Assembly: GCF_030815125.1 (NCBI RefSeq)
Contig: NZ_JAUSWH010000014.1
Span: forward strand, 81,957 to 145,956
Length of the DNA: 64,000 nt
Direction of reading: 5' to 3'
Source of the DNA: Allorhizobium paknamense
GTDB lineage: Bacteria > Pseudomonadota > Alphaproteobacteria > Rhizobiales > Rhizobiaceae
The position numbers and the translations under genes are program-made. Below the pieces are notes generated by a model. That model had not been told where the DNA came from, ran no database searches, and saw only the letters and a list, made by a program, of their open reading frames with translations. Of this stretch, positions 1 to 8,737 are shown piece after piece (within the stretch, counting starts at the first letter, position 1; each line of letters begins with the position of its first letter).

Positions 1-1
1 C

Positions 2-1156
2 GCACCGCTGGGGCAGCAGGACCGGTCGCGCAAACGCCGCAACCGGGCATGGCAGCATGGTCTGTGGGCCGGCCTGCTCGGCCTCGGCGTGCTTTCGCTT
101 TCCCTCTATACGGCCTTGCAGCCGGTGGCGCTCTCAAGCGTCGCTGCCCTTCGCGATCCCGGTCCCGCGCCCGAAAAGCCAGTGGTGCAGGACAAAGGCG
201 CCATGCCGACCACCATCCAGCGCTCCCCCACCTCCGGCGCCAATATCCAGCGGTCCACACTGGCGGATGGCTCGGTCGTGACGACCTACAAGCCCGCCGC
301 GCGGGACGGCAATGGTCCTGCGCTGATGAGCGCGAGCCGGATCGGTCAGGACCCGCGTTCGGCCACTCTTCCCAATCCTGACCTGCTGGAGGAAAGCCCG
401 GTGGGCCGCCTGCCGGTGATCGGGCCGGACGGCCTGCGCCCGGTGGAGCAATATGCAAGGCCCTGGTCGGGCGCCCACGGCACCCGCATCGCCATTGTCG
501 TCGGCGGCCTTGGCCTCAGCCAGACCGGCACCCAGAAGGCAATCAAAACACTGCCGGAGGAGGTGACGCTGGCCTTTGCCGCCTCGGGCAACAGCCTCAG
601 CCGCTGGATGCAGGATGCGCGGCGCGGAGGCCATGAAATACTTTTGCAGGTGCCGATGGAACCGCTGGGCTATCCGGGCAACAATCCAGGCCGTGGCACG
701 CTGCTGGTGGACAGGCAGGAGGCGGAGATCTTGCAGGAGCTGCACCGCGCCATGGCGAGCATGACCAATTATACCGGCCTGATGAACTATATGGGAGGCC
801 GTTTCCTCTCCAGCACGCAAGCCCTGGAGCCGGTGATGCGGGACATTGCCGGGCGCGGATTGCTGTTTCTGGATGATGGCGGCTCCGCCCAGTCGCTCAG
901 CGACGGCGTCGGCAAGGCGCTGAACATGCCACATGCGACGGCGGATGTGCTGCTGGACGACCAGTTGCAGGAGCAGGCCATTCTGAAACGGCTCGATGAG
1001 TTGGAACGGGTGGCAAAGCGCAATGGAGCGGCCATCGGCGTCGCCTCGGCCTTTGACGAAAGCATTGCCGCCATTGCCAAATGGGCCCATGAAGCCAAGG
1101 CGCGGGGCATTGAGATTGTCGGTGTTTCCGCCATTGCGTTGCAGGCGCAGGAATGA
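2..1156 (+). CDS. Divergent polysaccharide deacetylase family protein (YibQ-like), 5' end outside the window
   Basis: The reading frame is open from the left edge, so the true start lies upstream. The first visible residues are polar and basic (PLGQQDRSRKRRNR), followed by a hydrophobic segment at about residues 22-38, which fits a cytoplasmic tail and an uncleaved membrane anchor. The rest matches the divergent polysaccharide deacetylase (DUF610/YibQ) family: RIAIVVGGLGLS at the start of the domain, ILLQVPMEP, YTGLMNYMGGRF, and LLFLDDGGSA near the active-site region. Such proteins are related to NodB-type deacetylases but lack the full classical metal triad, and their substrate is not established; a role at the cell envelope is inferred. 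In rhizobia the gene commonly sits between a carboxy-terminal protease gene and rppH, as here with rppH 200 bp downstream. Confidence 0.85.
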   Translation, partial: APLGQQDRSRKRRNRAWQHGLWAGLLGLGVLSLSLYTALQPVALSSVAALRDPGPAPEKPVVQDKGAMPTTIQRSPTSGANIQRSTLADGSVVTTYKPAARDGNGPALMSASRIGQDPRSATLPNPDLLEESPVGRLPVIGPDGLRPVEQYARPWSGAHGTRIAIVVGGLGLSQTGTQKAIKTLPEEVTLAFAASGNSLSRWMQDARRGGHEILLQVPMEPLGYPGNNPGRGTLLVDRQEAEILQELHRAMASMTNYTGLMNYMGGRFLSSTQALEPVMRDIAGRGLLFLDDGGSAQSLSDGVGKALNMPHATADVLLDDQLQEQAILKRLDELERVAKRNGAAIGVASAFDESIAAIAKWAHEAKARGIEIVGVSAIALQAQE

Positions 1157-1170
1157 AGCTGTGTTTTTAC

Positions 1171-1193
1171 GCTTTTCTCGGGACAATGCTCTA
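1171..1193. repeat. Partial copy of repeat family C
   Basis: The segment ttttctcgggacaatgctct matches one end of the dispersed repeat that is fuller at 3184, 11770 and 17375. It abuts the larger hairpin element that follows. Confidence 0.5.
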
Positions 1194-1337
1194 GGGTGTG
1201 TGGGGCTTCAGTTTTGGGGGAGGCGAAAACGGTGATTTTCGAGAACCGGAGCGGAGTGTACTTGAGTACATGAGCACCGGAAGCGCAGGAAATTGCCGTT
1301 TGCAGCCCGCCCAAAGCTGAATACCCACACACCCTAA
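1192..1337. repeat. About 145-bp imperfect inverted-repeat element (family E)
   Basis: The ends form a long imperfect inverted repeat: agggtgtgtgggg with cttcagttttggg on the left, mirrored by cccaaagctgaat with acccacacaccct on the right. The middle holds a second small palindrome (gtacttgagtac) flanked by ggagcgg and accggaagcgc. It fills the whole gap between the deacetylase gene and rppH. This looks like a mobile palindromic element of the kind scattered through rhizobial genomes; only one copy occurs in this window. Confidence 0.6.
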
Positions 1338-1355
1338 TTTGAAAGTGAGACGGCT

Positions 1356-1874
1356 ATGACCCCCATCAAGGCAGAAGACCTTCCCTACCGCCCCTGTGTG
1401 GGTATCATGGTGCTGAACAGCCAAGGGCTTGTCTGGGCGGGACGGCGAATTCCGCTGGAGAATTCGGAATATGATGGCTCGCCGCAGCTCTGGCAGATGC
1501 CGCAGGGCGGCATAGACGAGGGCGAAGATCCGCTGGCGGCGGCCTATCGCGAACTTTATGAAGAAACCGGCATGCGCAGCGTGACTCTGCTGGCCGAAGC
1601 CCCCCGCTGGATCCATTATGACCTGCCGCCGCAATTGCTCGGCATTGGCCTGAGAGGCAAGTATCGTGGCCAGACGCAGCGCTGGTTCGCCTTCCGCTTC
1701 GAAGGCGACGAAAGCGAAATCGCCATCAATCCTCCGCCCACCGGAGAGCATGCCGAATTCGACGCCTGGGCCTGGAAGCCGATGCGCGAATTGCCGGAGC
1801 TGATCGTGCCTTTCAAGCGTGCCGTCTATGAGCAGGTTGTCGAGGCATTCCGGCATCTCGACCCCACGGCGTAA
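1356..1874 (+). CDS. rppH: RNA pyrophosphohydrolase (Nudix)
   Basis: This 172-residue Nudix hydrolase removes pyrophosphate from the 5' triphosphate of mRNAs and so primes them for RNase E decay; the family also hydrolyses dinucleoside polyphosphates. The Nudix box runs from G51 to M73 with the pattern GX5EX7REUXEEXGU intact (E57, R65, E66, E69, E70, G72). The flanking signatures [21 protein letters not shown] and the C-terminal [21 protein letters not shown] region are typical of RppH (NudH/IalA). Length is normal for alphaproteobacteria. It follows the deacetylase gene on the same strand, but the family E repeat separates them, so co-transcription is uncertain. Confidence 0.95.
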   Translation: MTPIKAEDLPYRPCVGIMVLNSQGLVWAGRRIPLENSEYDGSPQLWQMPQGGIDEGEDPLAAAYRELYEETGMRSVTLLAEAPRWIHYDLPPQLLGIGLRGKYRGQTQRWFAFRFEGDESEIAINPPPTGEHAEFDAWAWKPMRELPELIVPFKRAVYEQVVEAFRHLDPTA

Positions 1875-1928
1875 TACGCCGGTCCTGAGGGGCTTTTCCG
1901 GGCTATATCCCAAAAATAAGCTTCCCTT

Positions 1929-2040
1929 CCCTACTGCATAATTCCTTAAATCGGAATCGATTTAAGGCTAAAATTATGCAGCAGATTTAAGTGCTACAGC
2001 GTCCTTTGTGCGTTTGATAAAACGCACGGCGCTGTAGGGA
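1929..2040. repeat. Mosaic palindromic repeat (family A, two hairpins)
   Basis: The first hairpin runs from tactgcataattccttaaat to attatgcagcag with the inner palindrome aaatcggaatcgattt. The second pairs ctacagcgtcc with gcgctgtag around gtgcgtttgataaaacgcac. The same two-hairpin arrangement recurs at 17474 and, inverted, at 35934; single-hairpin versions lie at 9774 and 63822. Located in the rppH-rpoH2 gap, it could also end rppH transcription. Confidence 0.75.
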
Positions 2041-2303
2041 ACAAAAGCACCTGCCATACGTTTCCTTGGCATCTTCGCAGGATTTTTATCCCGCAGAGAT
2101 CCAAGCGGCATTCTGCTGCGTATATCAGACTGACGGAACATTTTAACGGTGTGAAGGTGCTCACACCATGATGGGGTCAGCCGTCCGCATCGCGGACGGA
2201 AACCGGATCTGCGGGTGGATCAACCATCCCGTACGGTTTGCCACCCCGTTTTGGTCGCCGCTCCCACTTCAGACGCCCTGCCCCGTTCCGAATGGAGGAA
2301 GCA
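2041..2303 (+). other. Leader/promoter region of rpoH2
   Basis: About 260 bp without a convincing gene between the family A repeat and rpoH2. It presumably holds the rpoH2 promoter. I see no clear -35/-10 pair. An open frame begins upstream at 2238, but the start at 2304 has the better ribosome binding site. Confidence 0.4.
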
Positions 2304-3164
2304 ATGAATTCCGTGCAGGCAGACAAGAAGCTCATCAAGTTCGCCATGGCCGCGCCCTATCTGGAGCGGGATGAGGAGAAGGAACTGGCATTGCGCTGGA
2401 AGGATTCAGCCGACCAGAATGCCCGCAATCGCATTGCCCTTGCTCACATGCGCCTCGTCATCGCCATGGCCTCCAAGTTTCGTGGCTTCGGCCTGCCCTT
2501 GAGTGACCTTATACAAGAAGGTTACATAGGGCTTCTTGAAGCCGCGGCAAGGTTTGAACCTGCGCGCGATGTACGTTTTTCTACCTATGCCGGTTGGTGG
2601 ATCCGCGCCTCCATGCAGGATTACATTCTACGCAACTGGTCGATCGTGCGCGGCGGCACGAGTTCCTCGCAGAAAGCGCTGTTCTTCAACCTGCGCCGCC
2701 TTCGCGCCAAGTTGGCCCAGGGCGACCAGCGCCTGACCGATCAGGCCATTCATGAGGAAATCGCCACGGCGCTTGGCGTCAGCGTTGCGGATGTGCAAGC
2801 CATGGATGCCCGGCTTTCAGCCAACGACACCTCTCTTCAGGCCCCGGTTTCCCAGAACAACGGGGGGGACGGGATCGAGCGGCTGGACATGCTGGCCAGC
2901 GACGAGCCGCAACCGGACGAACAGGTGACAGACATGATCGACGGCGAGCGGCGCCTGCGCTGGCTGAAGGGCGCCATGAATCGTCTCAATGAACGCGAGA
3001 CACGCATCATCCGCGCCCGCCGTCTGTCCGAAGATACCGCGACGCTTGAGGAACTGGGCAGCGAGCTTGGTATTTCCAAGGAGCGCGTCCGCCAGATCGA
3101 AACGCGGGCGTTGGAAAAACTGCGCCACGCGCTGGTCGAAGCCCATCCCGAAATGGCGGGATGA
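2304..3164 (+). CDS. rpoH2: RNA polymerase sigma-32 type factor (RpoH2 class)
   Basis: A 286-residue sigma-70 family factor of the heat-shock group. Region 2 is clear (LIQEGYIGLLEAAARFEPA, then RFSTYAGWWIRASMQDYILR). The RpoH-specific box QKALFFNLRR lies at residues 123-132. Region 4 ends in the helix-turn-helix LEELGSELGISKERVRQIE. The sequence is closer to rhizobial RpoH2 than RpoH1: a short N-terminus and RNWSIVRGGTSSSQKALFF. RpoH2 is usually linked to oxidative, envelope or stationary stress under extracytoplasmic sigma control. The start was chosen because GGAGG sits 5 bp upstream; the frame also opens 22 codons earlier without such a site. Confidence 0.9.
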   Translation: MNSVQADKKLIKFAMAAPYLERDEEKELALRWKDSADQNARNRIALAHMRLVIAMASKFRGFGLPLSDLIQEGYIGLLEAAARFEPARDVRFSTYAGWWIRASMQDYILRNWSIVRGGTSSSQKALFFNLRRLRAKLAQGDQRLTDQAIHEEIATALGVSVADVQAMDARLSANDTSLQAPVSQNNGGDGIERLDMLASDEPQPDEQVTDMIDGERRLRWLKGAMNRLNERETRIIRARRLSEDTATLEELGSELGISKERVRQIETRALEKLRHALVEAHPEMAG

Positions 3165-3183
3165 GCAAACTTCCTTTCGGCGT

Positions 3184-3250
3184 TAGAGCATTTCCAGGAA
3201 AAGTGGAAACCGGTTTTCCGTCCGGAAATGCGTAGAAACAAAGAGCTAGA
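3184..3250. repeat. Repeat family C copy
   Basis: Begins ttagagcatttcc and contains the palindromic core gaaaaccggttttccg-like segment (gtggaaaccggttttccgtc) followed by cggaaatgcg. It is fused directly to a family B element, giving a mosaic. Confidence 0.7.
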
Positions 3251-3345
3251 GCGCCGATCTGATTGAATCAGATCGACCCTCTAACGTTTTCTTTTTGCAG
3301 CATAATCTTGATCATCCTCGTTTCACTCCGGTCGGATCATGCTCT
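3250..3345. repeat. Repeat family B copy; supplies the stop codon of the M48 protease gene
   Basis: The element starts at agcgccgatctgattgaatc, continues through cataatcttgatcatcctcg and ends tcactccggtcggatcatgc plus tcta. The terminal CTA, read on the minus strand, is the TAG stop of the neighbouring protease gene. Two further copies lie at 7444 and 8578, where they are inside coding frames. Confidence 0.75.
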
Positions 3346-4861
3346 ATTCCGAGACGATCTTGACCCGGCTTCCCGGCGGCGGCGTCTGGCCGACGGGAAT
3401 GGCGTTCATGACGCGGAAAAGTTCAAGCTTCCGGTCGGTGCCCATCATCCGCGATGACAGGGTGGCCAAAGTATCTCCCTGGCCCACGGTGATGACCCGC
3501 ACACGCAAGGGCTTCAGCGTCTGCGCCTCCTGCGGCGTGATCCGCCGGAAGGTGCGGCGCAGTGTGTCCGCCGTCGATTGCAGTTGATCGCTGCCCTTCG
3601 GCACGGCGGTCAGGAAACGGAAGATCTGGTTGCCCAGCCGAATGACGGTAATATCGAAATCCCAGCGATCCGCCGAGGCGCGGGCGGTGGCGGCCTCCAT
3701 GCCGTTCACCGTGGTCTGTTGCACTGTTTCCGGCAACAGGCCGGTGACCCAGCCACTGGAAATATAATTGGTCAGGCTGCGGTTTTCGGTATCCGCCACG
3801 CCGTCGAAGCGGATGGCGACATCGCCGGGGCCGGTCGCCATCACCGCTTCCACCTTGTTGTCGATCTGGAAACCGTCCGGCACATCGAAGCGGATGCCGA
3901 GCGTGCCGTGCAGGAAGGTCTGGCCACGCACATAGCCTTCCTGCGGACTGTCGCCATAGAGCAGACCGTCGATGCCGTCGAGGAAGTAATCCCGCCCCTT
4001 GTCGCCGGTGGACCCCTCGGGGCCGAAGGCGCGGGCATGGGCGCGGGCCAGTTCCACGCGCTGCGGCGTGGAAGGGTGGCTGGAAAGGAAGTCCATGCTC
4101 TGATCCGCTGTCGGATCGGTGGAATTGAAATGCTGGTAGGCGGCCATGGAATCCAGGAAGCGCGCCGCCGCATAGGGATCATAGCCAGCTTCGCCCAGAG
4201 TGCGGATGCCGATCATATCCGCCTGCAATTCCTGCTGGCGGGAAAAGGCCGCCAAGCGCAACTTGCCGCGCGCCAAAGCCTGCTTGCCTGCCAGATCGGA
4301 AGACAGCACCTCCGCCACCACGCGGCTGGCAATGACCTCCGCCTCTTCGCGGCGCTGCCGCTCAATGCCGTGATTGGCGGTGACATGCGCCATTTCATGC
4401 GAGAGCACTGCCGCCACTTCCGAAGCGTCATTGGCAAGCGCCAGAAGACCCCGGGTGACATAAAGATAGCCACCCGGCAGCGCAAAGGCGTTGATGGCGG
4501 GCGAATTCAGGATGGTGATGCGATAGGACTGTTTCGGATTTTCCGACACGGCCGTCAGCGCACCGGCAATCTTGGCCACCAGCCGTTCGGTCTTCTGATC
4601 GTGATATTCGCCGCCATAGCTTGCGACAATGCGCGGGTGCTCGCGGGCTCCCATCTGGGCACGCGGATCGTTCTTCTGCACCTGCTCGACGATCTGCGGC
4701 GTCGAGGAAGGCGAAACGCTGGCCTGATAGGATTGATCGAAAAGCGACTGGCAGCCACCCAGCGCCAGAATGAGCGCAAGCCCGCCAATCTGGCCCGCCC
4801 GGCGGTGGCGCAATGGCCAGCCAGTGCGTGACGCAGAATGCTGTGGTCCGGACAGGGTCAT
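3344..4861 (-). CDS. M48 family metalloprotease, lipoprotein, with C-terminal LysM-like segment
   Basis: A 505-residue envelope protease. A basic N-terminus and hydrophobic stretch end in the lipobox LALGGC (C37), so the mature protein should be lipid-anchored in the periplasm. The M48 zinc motif HEMAH is at 155-159, and the third ligand is probably E211 in RQQELQAD. The C-terminal 55 residues (VRVITVGQGDTLATLSSRM and onward) resemble a LysM peptidoglycan-binding repeat. The overall layout recalls BepA/LoiP-type proteases that survey outer-membrane protein assembly, but the specific substrate is inference. The start has AAGGG about 7 bp upstream. The stop codon TAG is formed by the edge of a repeat element, so the original C-terminus may have been slightly different. 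Confidence 0.88.
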   Translation of the reverse strand: MTLSGPQHSASRTGWPLRHRRAGQIGGLALILALGGCQSLFDQSYQASVSPSSTPQIVEQVQKNDPRAQMGAREHPRIVASYGGEYHDQKTERLVAKIAGALTAVSENPKQSYRITILNSPAINAFALPGGYLYVTRGLLALANDASEVAAVLSHEMAHVTANHGIERQRREEAEVIASRVVAEVLSSDLAGKQALARGKLRLAAFSRQQELQADMIGIRTLGEAGYDPYAAARFLDSMAAYQHFNSTDPTADQSMDFLSSHPSTPQRVELARAHARAFGPEGSTGDKGRDYFLDGIDGLLYGDSPQEGYVRGQTFLHGTLGIRFDVPDGFQIDNKVEAVMATGPGDVAIRFDGVADTENRSLTNYISSGWVTGLLPETVQQTTVNGMEAATARASADRWDFDITVIRLGNQIFRFLTAVPKGSDQLQSTADTLRRTFRRITPQEAQTLKPLRVRVITVGQGDTLATLSSRMMGTDRKLELFRVMNAIPVGQTPPPGSRVKIVSE

Positions 4862-5128
4862 GGTCTGCCCTTTCCCGACGCGGTCTTCAACCCCCAGCCT
4901 GTCACTCGAACTCCTGTCTCCTGTTTCGCTGCGCTCCGCTTCAGAGCCGATCCCGGCGTTCTGAGCGGATACTTAACATCATATTATCGAATTGGATAAA
5001 ACCGTGCTCGAAACAAGATGGAGTGATTGGATAAGAAATTATTAATAACCGCCTCTTTTCGTGCGATCTGCCCCTATCGCATGCCAGTTGTCCACGTCCA
5101 AAATAAGGCTGCCGCTTTTTGGCTCCGG
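4862..5128. other. Intergenic region, no gene seen
   Basis: About 270 bp between the protease gene (transcribed leftward, starting here) and the end of thiQ. It should contain the protease promoter. No repeat of the dispersed families and no convincing terminator were found. Confidence 0.4.
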
Positions 5129-5851
5129 TCAGCTTTTTCCAAGAAAGCGTTGCACCTCAGGTACATCCCGCATTGCGAAGAATTGGTTCTGGGGCACGAG
5201 GAAATCAAGCCGCCCCTGCTGCAGAAAGGCCACCTCGTCGGCAAGAGCCGCGACATCCTGCGGATTATGCGTCACCAGCAGCACCGTGCTGGCGGTTTGA
5301 CGCTGGAGGCTGAGCAACAACTCCCCCATTTCCGCCCGAAGCCCCGGATCGAGCGCGGCAAAGGGTTCGTCCAGAAGCAGGATCGGTTTTCTGCGCACCA
5401 GCGCCCGCGCGAAAGCCGCCCGCTGGCGCTCGCCGCCGGAGAGCGTGGCAGGCTTGCGCCGCTCATAGCCGGCCAGACCGACATCGCTCAGTGCCCGGCT
5501 GATGGAAGCCCGGTCCTCAGCGTCCAGTTTCAGGCCGGGATGGATGCCAAGACCTATATTGGTGGCGAGATCGAGATGGGCGAAGAGGTTATTGTCCTGA
5601 AAGATCAGCGAGACTGGCCGAAGCCCGGGCAGCTGCGCGGTCAAATCCGCACCGGAAAACAGAATACGCCCCCGGGCCGGGCGCTCAAACCCGGCAATCA
5701 GATTGATCAGCGTCGATTTGCCAGCACCGGAAGGGCCGGTGATGGCCGTGATGGCGTTGGGTGCAAAGCGGGCATCGAAATGAAAATCGCGCGCGCCCAG
5801 TTGCAATTCGACGCCTTCAAGGGCAAGCGCGTCTTTCTCCCGTTCGGTCAT
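5129..5851 (-). CDS. thiQ: Thiamine ABC transporter, ATP-binding protein
   Basis: The ATPase of the thiamine/TPP importer, 240 residues. Walker A GPSGAGKST is at 39-47, the signature LSGGERQRAAFARAL follows, then Walker B ILLLDEPFAALDP and the switch histidine in LLVTHNPQDV. It works at the inner face of the membrane with ThiP. I chose the ATG at 5851, which overlaps the thiP stop codon as ATGA, the usual sign of translational coupling; an upstream in-frame start 18 codons earlier lies within thiP. It is the last gene of thiBPQ. Confidence 0.93.
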   Translation of the reverse strand: MTEREKDALALEGVELQLGARDFHFDARFAPNAITAITGPSGAGKSTLINLIAGFERPARGRILFSGADLTAQLPGLRPVSLIFQDNNLFAHLDLATNIGLGIHPGLKLDAEDRASISRALSDVGLAGYERRKPATLSGGERQRAAFARALVRRKPILLLDEPFAALDPGLRAEMGELLLSLQRQTASTVLLVTHNPQDVAALADEVAFLQQGRLDFLVPQNQFFAMRDVPEVQRFLGKS

Positions 5852-7560
5852 CGCCGGTTCTCCCCCGCCCGTCCCGGCTGACCGATCAGCGTCAGCAGCA
5901 GGCACACCAGACCGAGCAACAGCGCCAGCCCATCCGCATCGGCGCTGCGGTAATGGCCGAGACGGCTGAAAATCAGCCAGGGCAACGTCGTCAGACGGTC
6001 CGCCCCGAAGAGGGCGACAGCGCCGAGATCACCGAGGGAAAGAGCCATGGCGAAGGACAATGCCGTCAGCAGCGGACGTTTCAGACCCGGCCAATCCACC
6101 CACCGCAGCCGGGAAAACCCGCTGAGGCCCAGGCTTTCCGCCAGCCGGTCATGACGGCGGTGATGAACATCCACGGCTGGTTGCAGCACGCGCATGGCAA
6201 AGGGCAGCGCCATCATCGCATTGATCAGAATGACGACCGGGGCCGCAAAGATGGCCACATTTCCGAAGCGCCTGAGCAGCAGGAACCAGCCGGTGGCAAT
6301 CACGATGGCAGGCACAAGCAGCACCAAAGAGGAGGCAGCACCAATCCCGGCTTTCAGCAGGCGGGCGGGCAGGCCCGAAGCCCGCGCCAGCGCGATGCGA
6401 GCGCGGCTGAAGGCGAAGCTGAGCAGCACCGCCACCAGACCGGAGGGAAGCGCAATGCCAAGGCTGACGGCGAGCGCCTGGTGAACGGCAGGATCGCTGA
6501 GCAGGCTGACAAGATTGGAGCGAAGGCCGGAGAGAAGGACCTGCGCCAATGGAGCCGCCAGAAACAGAAAGGCGAGACCCAGCCACAGCCCGTCCTTGAG
6601 CCTTGCAGACCAGCTTTCGCCATCGAACCGGCGCGTCGGACGCTGATCGGTCAGCCCCACCTCCGGCGGCGCGGGCCAGAGGGTCAGAAGCAGCAGCATG
6701 AGCGCCGTGACGGCAAGCTGAAGCGCGGCCAGCGCCACGGCCTGAGGCGGATCGAAATCGAACCGCAGTGCCTGATAGATCGCCACTTCCAGTGTGGTCG
6801 CGCCCGGCCCGCCGCCCAAAATCAGCACGAGGGTGAAGCTTGTGGCGCAGAGCATGAAGATCAGCCCGGCAATCCCCGGCAGAAGGCCGCTGACGGCTGG
6901 CCATTCGATCAAGCGGAAAATGGCGCGGCGGCGCATGCCGAGACTTGCCGCCATCTGCCAATATTCCGGCGGCAGCCGTTCCAGTCCCGCCAGCATCAGC
7001 CGTGCGGCCAGCGGCATGTTGAAGAAGACATGCGCGAGCAGAATTCCGGCAAGCCCGTAGATGCTCACCGGCGCCTGCACCCCCAATAATGCCAGCCCCT
7101 GATTGATGACGCCGTTGCGTCCCCAGATCCCCAGGAGGCCCAGCGCACCGATCAGCACCGGCAGCCCCATCGGCACCGCCATCAGCCGGATCAGCAGCAG
7201 CCTGCCAGGAAAACGCCGCTGACGCGCCAGGGACAGCGCCACCGGCAAGGCAAACACCACCGACAGCAGTGTGGACAGCAGCGCCTGCCACAGCGTGAAA
7301 CGCAAAATGGAGAGCGTGGCGGGCGCAAGCACGGGCAGGCCATTCCCCGCCGTTTCCATCAGCAGGGAAGCAAGAGCAACACCGATGAAGAACAGGAGCA
7401 GGACAAGCCCGATCAGCCCCCCAAGTGCTGCGGCTCGCCCATGAGCGCTTTCCGATCTGACTGAATCAGATCGGCGCTCTAACGTTATATTTTTGAAGCA
7501 TAATCTTGATCGTCCTCGTTTCACTCCGGTCGGATTATGCTCATGCCGGAGGCCGGTCAT
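5848..7560 (-). CDS. thiP: Thiamine ABC transporter, permease; N-terminus contains an in-frame palindromic repeat
   Basis: A 570-residue permease with two fused BPD-type halves and about 12 membrane segments; each half has an EAA-like loop (ASLGMRRRAIFRLIEWP and AESLGLSGFSRLRWVDWPG). It forms the channel of the thiamine importer with ThiB and ThiQ. The gene starts 3 bp after the thiB stop. Residues from about 6 to 36 are encoded by a family B repeat (RLCFKN, then ERRSDSVRS), and the first membrane segment begins only after it. No alternative ATG, GTG or TTG start lies between the repeat and that segment, so the repeat is probably translated. E. coli ThiP is about 35 residues shorter, consistent with an insertion. 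Confidence 0.92.
   Translation of the reverse strand: MTGLRHEHNPTGVKRGRSRLCFKNITLERRSDSVRSESAHGRAAALGGLIGLVLLLFFIGVALASLLMETAGNGLPVLAPATLSILRFTLWQALLSTLLSVVFALPVALSLARQRRFPGRLLLIRLMAVPMGLPVLIGALGLLGIWGRNGVINQGLALLGVQAPVSIYGLAGILLAHVFFNMPLAARLMLAGLERLPPEYWQMAASLGMRRRAIFRLIEWPAVSGLLPGIAGLIFMLCATSFTLVLILGGGPGATTLEVAIYQALRFDFDPPQAVALAALQLAVTALMLLLLTLWPAPPEVGLTDQRPTRRFDGESWSARLKDGLWLGLAFLFLAAPLAQVLLSGLRSNLVSLLSDPAVHQALAVSLGIALPSGLVAVLLSFAFSRARIALARASGLPARLLKAGIGAASSLVLLVPAIVIATGWFLLLRRFGNVAIFAAPVVILINAMMALPFAMRVLQPAVDVHHRRHDRLAESLGLSGFSRLRWVDWPGLKRPLLTALSFAMALSLGDLGAVALFGADRLTTLPWLIFSRLGHYRSADADGLALLLGLVCLLLTLIGQPGRAGENRR
7444..7542. repeat. Repeat family B copy inside the thiP coding region
   Basis: Palindrome ccgatctgactgaatcagat, then the central part with cataatcttgatcgtcctcg, ending ggtcggattatgctc. 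Read on the minus strand it is open in the thiP frame and encodes about 33 residues near the N-terminus. It is closely similar to the copy in thiB. Confidence 0.8.
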
Positions 7561-7563
7561 GAC

Positions 7564-8688
7564 CTATTTCGCCATGGCGGCCTGCCACTCCTCGATCCAT
7601 TCCTTGCGGTGGGCAGCCACCTCCTCCGACGACATCAGGAAGGTCGTCTTCGGCTGGATCAGTTTGGAGAAGGCATCCGGCAAGGGCTGAGACGTCCGGG
7701 CCACCGGCATCATCCAGTTGTTGGTCGGAATTTCATCCTGAAAACCGGGCGTCAACATGAATTTCAGGAAGTCGCGGGCAAGATCCTGATGCTTTGCGTC
7801 TTTCAGCAAACCAGCAACCTCGATCTGGATGTAATGCCCCTCGGAAAATTCGGCAGCCTTGTAGCGGTCGGTATTTTCGGACACCATGTGATAGGCGGGC
7901 GAGGTGGCATAGGAAAGCACCATCGGCGCTTCGCCCTTGGTGAACAGCCCATAGGCTTCCGACCAGCCGGGCGTGACTGTCAGCACCCGGTTCTTCAGCT
8001 TTGCCCAGGCGGCGGGCGCATCCTTGCCATAGACCGACTTGACCCAGAGAAGCAGACCAAGCCCGGGGGTTGAGGTGCGCGGGTCCTCGATGACGATCTT
8101 CTGCGAGGGATCTCCCTCCACCAACTCCTTCAGGCTTTTCGGCGGGCTCTTCAGAGTCTGGCTATCATAGACCACGGCAAAGTGGCCGTAATCATAGGGC
8201 ACGAAGACATCATCCTTGAAACCGCCCGGTACGCTGGCAGCCGAAACATCGATGCCATGCGGTGCGAAGAAGCCGGTTTTCTTTGCCTCTTCCGTCAGGC
8301 TGGTGTCCAGGCCCAGAACCAGATCCGCCTTGGTGGAGGCCCCTTCCAGCTTGAGGCGATTGAGCAGTGCCACGCCATCTTCCACGCCGACGAAATCGAC
8401 CCGGCAACCGCAGGTCTTTTCAAAGCTCGCCTTGACCTTCGGACCCGGTCCCCATTCCGAGATGAAGCTCTCATAGGTGTAGACGGTCAGGACCTTGTCT
8501 TCGGCGTCAGCGGCATGCGCCGTTCCAGAAAGCGCAGCAGCCATGATGGCGGCAGTGATTTGGAGTGTACGGCGTAGAGCGCCTTTCGATCTGACTGAAT
8601 CAGATCGGCGCTCTGACGGCTTATTTTTGAAGCATAATCTTGTCGATCCTCGTCTCGCTCCGGTCGAATTATGCTCTAGAAACATCAT
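7564..8688 (-). CDS. thiB: Thiamine ABC transporter, periplasmic binding protein; N-terminus contains an in-frame palindromic repeat
   Basis: A 374-residue thiamine-binding protein close to E. coli Thi[76 protein letters not shown] and NNWMMPVA are all conserved. It captures thiamine, TMP or TPP in the periplasm. The start is the ATGATG pair at 8688/8685, preceded at 2-5 bp by AAGGGGG; an upstream in-frame ATG at 8739 lies inside the TPP riboswitch and is rejected. Directly after the start, about 32 residues are encoded by a family B repeat. Only then comes the signal-peptide hydrophobic core ([18 protein letters not shown]), so the n-region is unusually long. Confidence 0.93.
   Translation of the reverse strand: MMFLEHNSTGARRGSTRLCFKNKPSERRSDSVRSKGALRRTLQITAAIMAAALSGTAHAADAEDKVLTVYTYESFISEWGPGPKVKASFEKTCGCRVDFVGVEDGVALLNRLKLEGASTKADLVLGLDTSLTEEAKKTGFFAPHGIDVSAASVPGGFKDDVFVPYDYGHFAVVYDSQTLKSPPKSLKELVEGDPSQKIVIEDPRTSTPGLGLLLWVKSVYGKDAPAAWAKLKNRVLTVTPGWSEAYGLFTKGEAPMVLSYATSPAYHMVSENTDRYKAAEFSEGHYIQIEVAGLLKDAKHQDLARDFLKFMLTPGFQDEIPTNNWMMPVARTSQPLPDAFSKLIQPKTTFLMSSEEVAAHRKEWIEEWQAAMAK
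8578..8680. repeat. Repeat family B copy inside the thiB coding region
   Basis: Same element as at 7444, in the same orientation. The outer end (tagagcataattcgaccgg on the minus strand) begins two codons after the thiB start. The inner palindrome (cgatctgattcagtcagatc on the minus strand) ends just before the hydrophobic core of the signal peptide. Confidence 0.8.
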
Positions 8689-8737
8689 AGCCCCCTTGTT
8701 CAAATGGATCGTGGGATGAGGGCGTGTTGGATGACGC

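Noticed and set aside
1191..1913. A 240-residue minus-strand frame across the family E repeat and rppH
   Set aside because: It is the complement of rppH plus the repeat; the repeat part often yields spurious predicted proteins in rhizobia.
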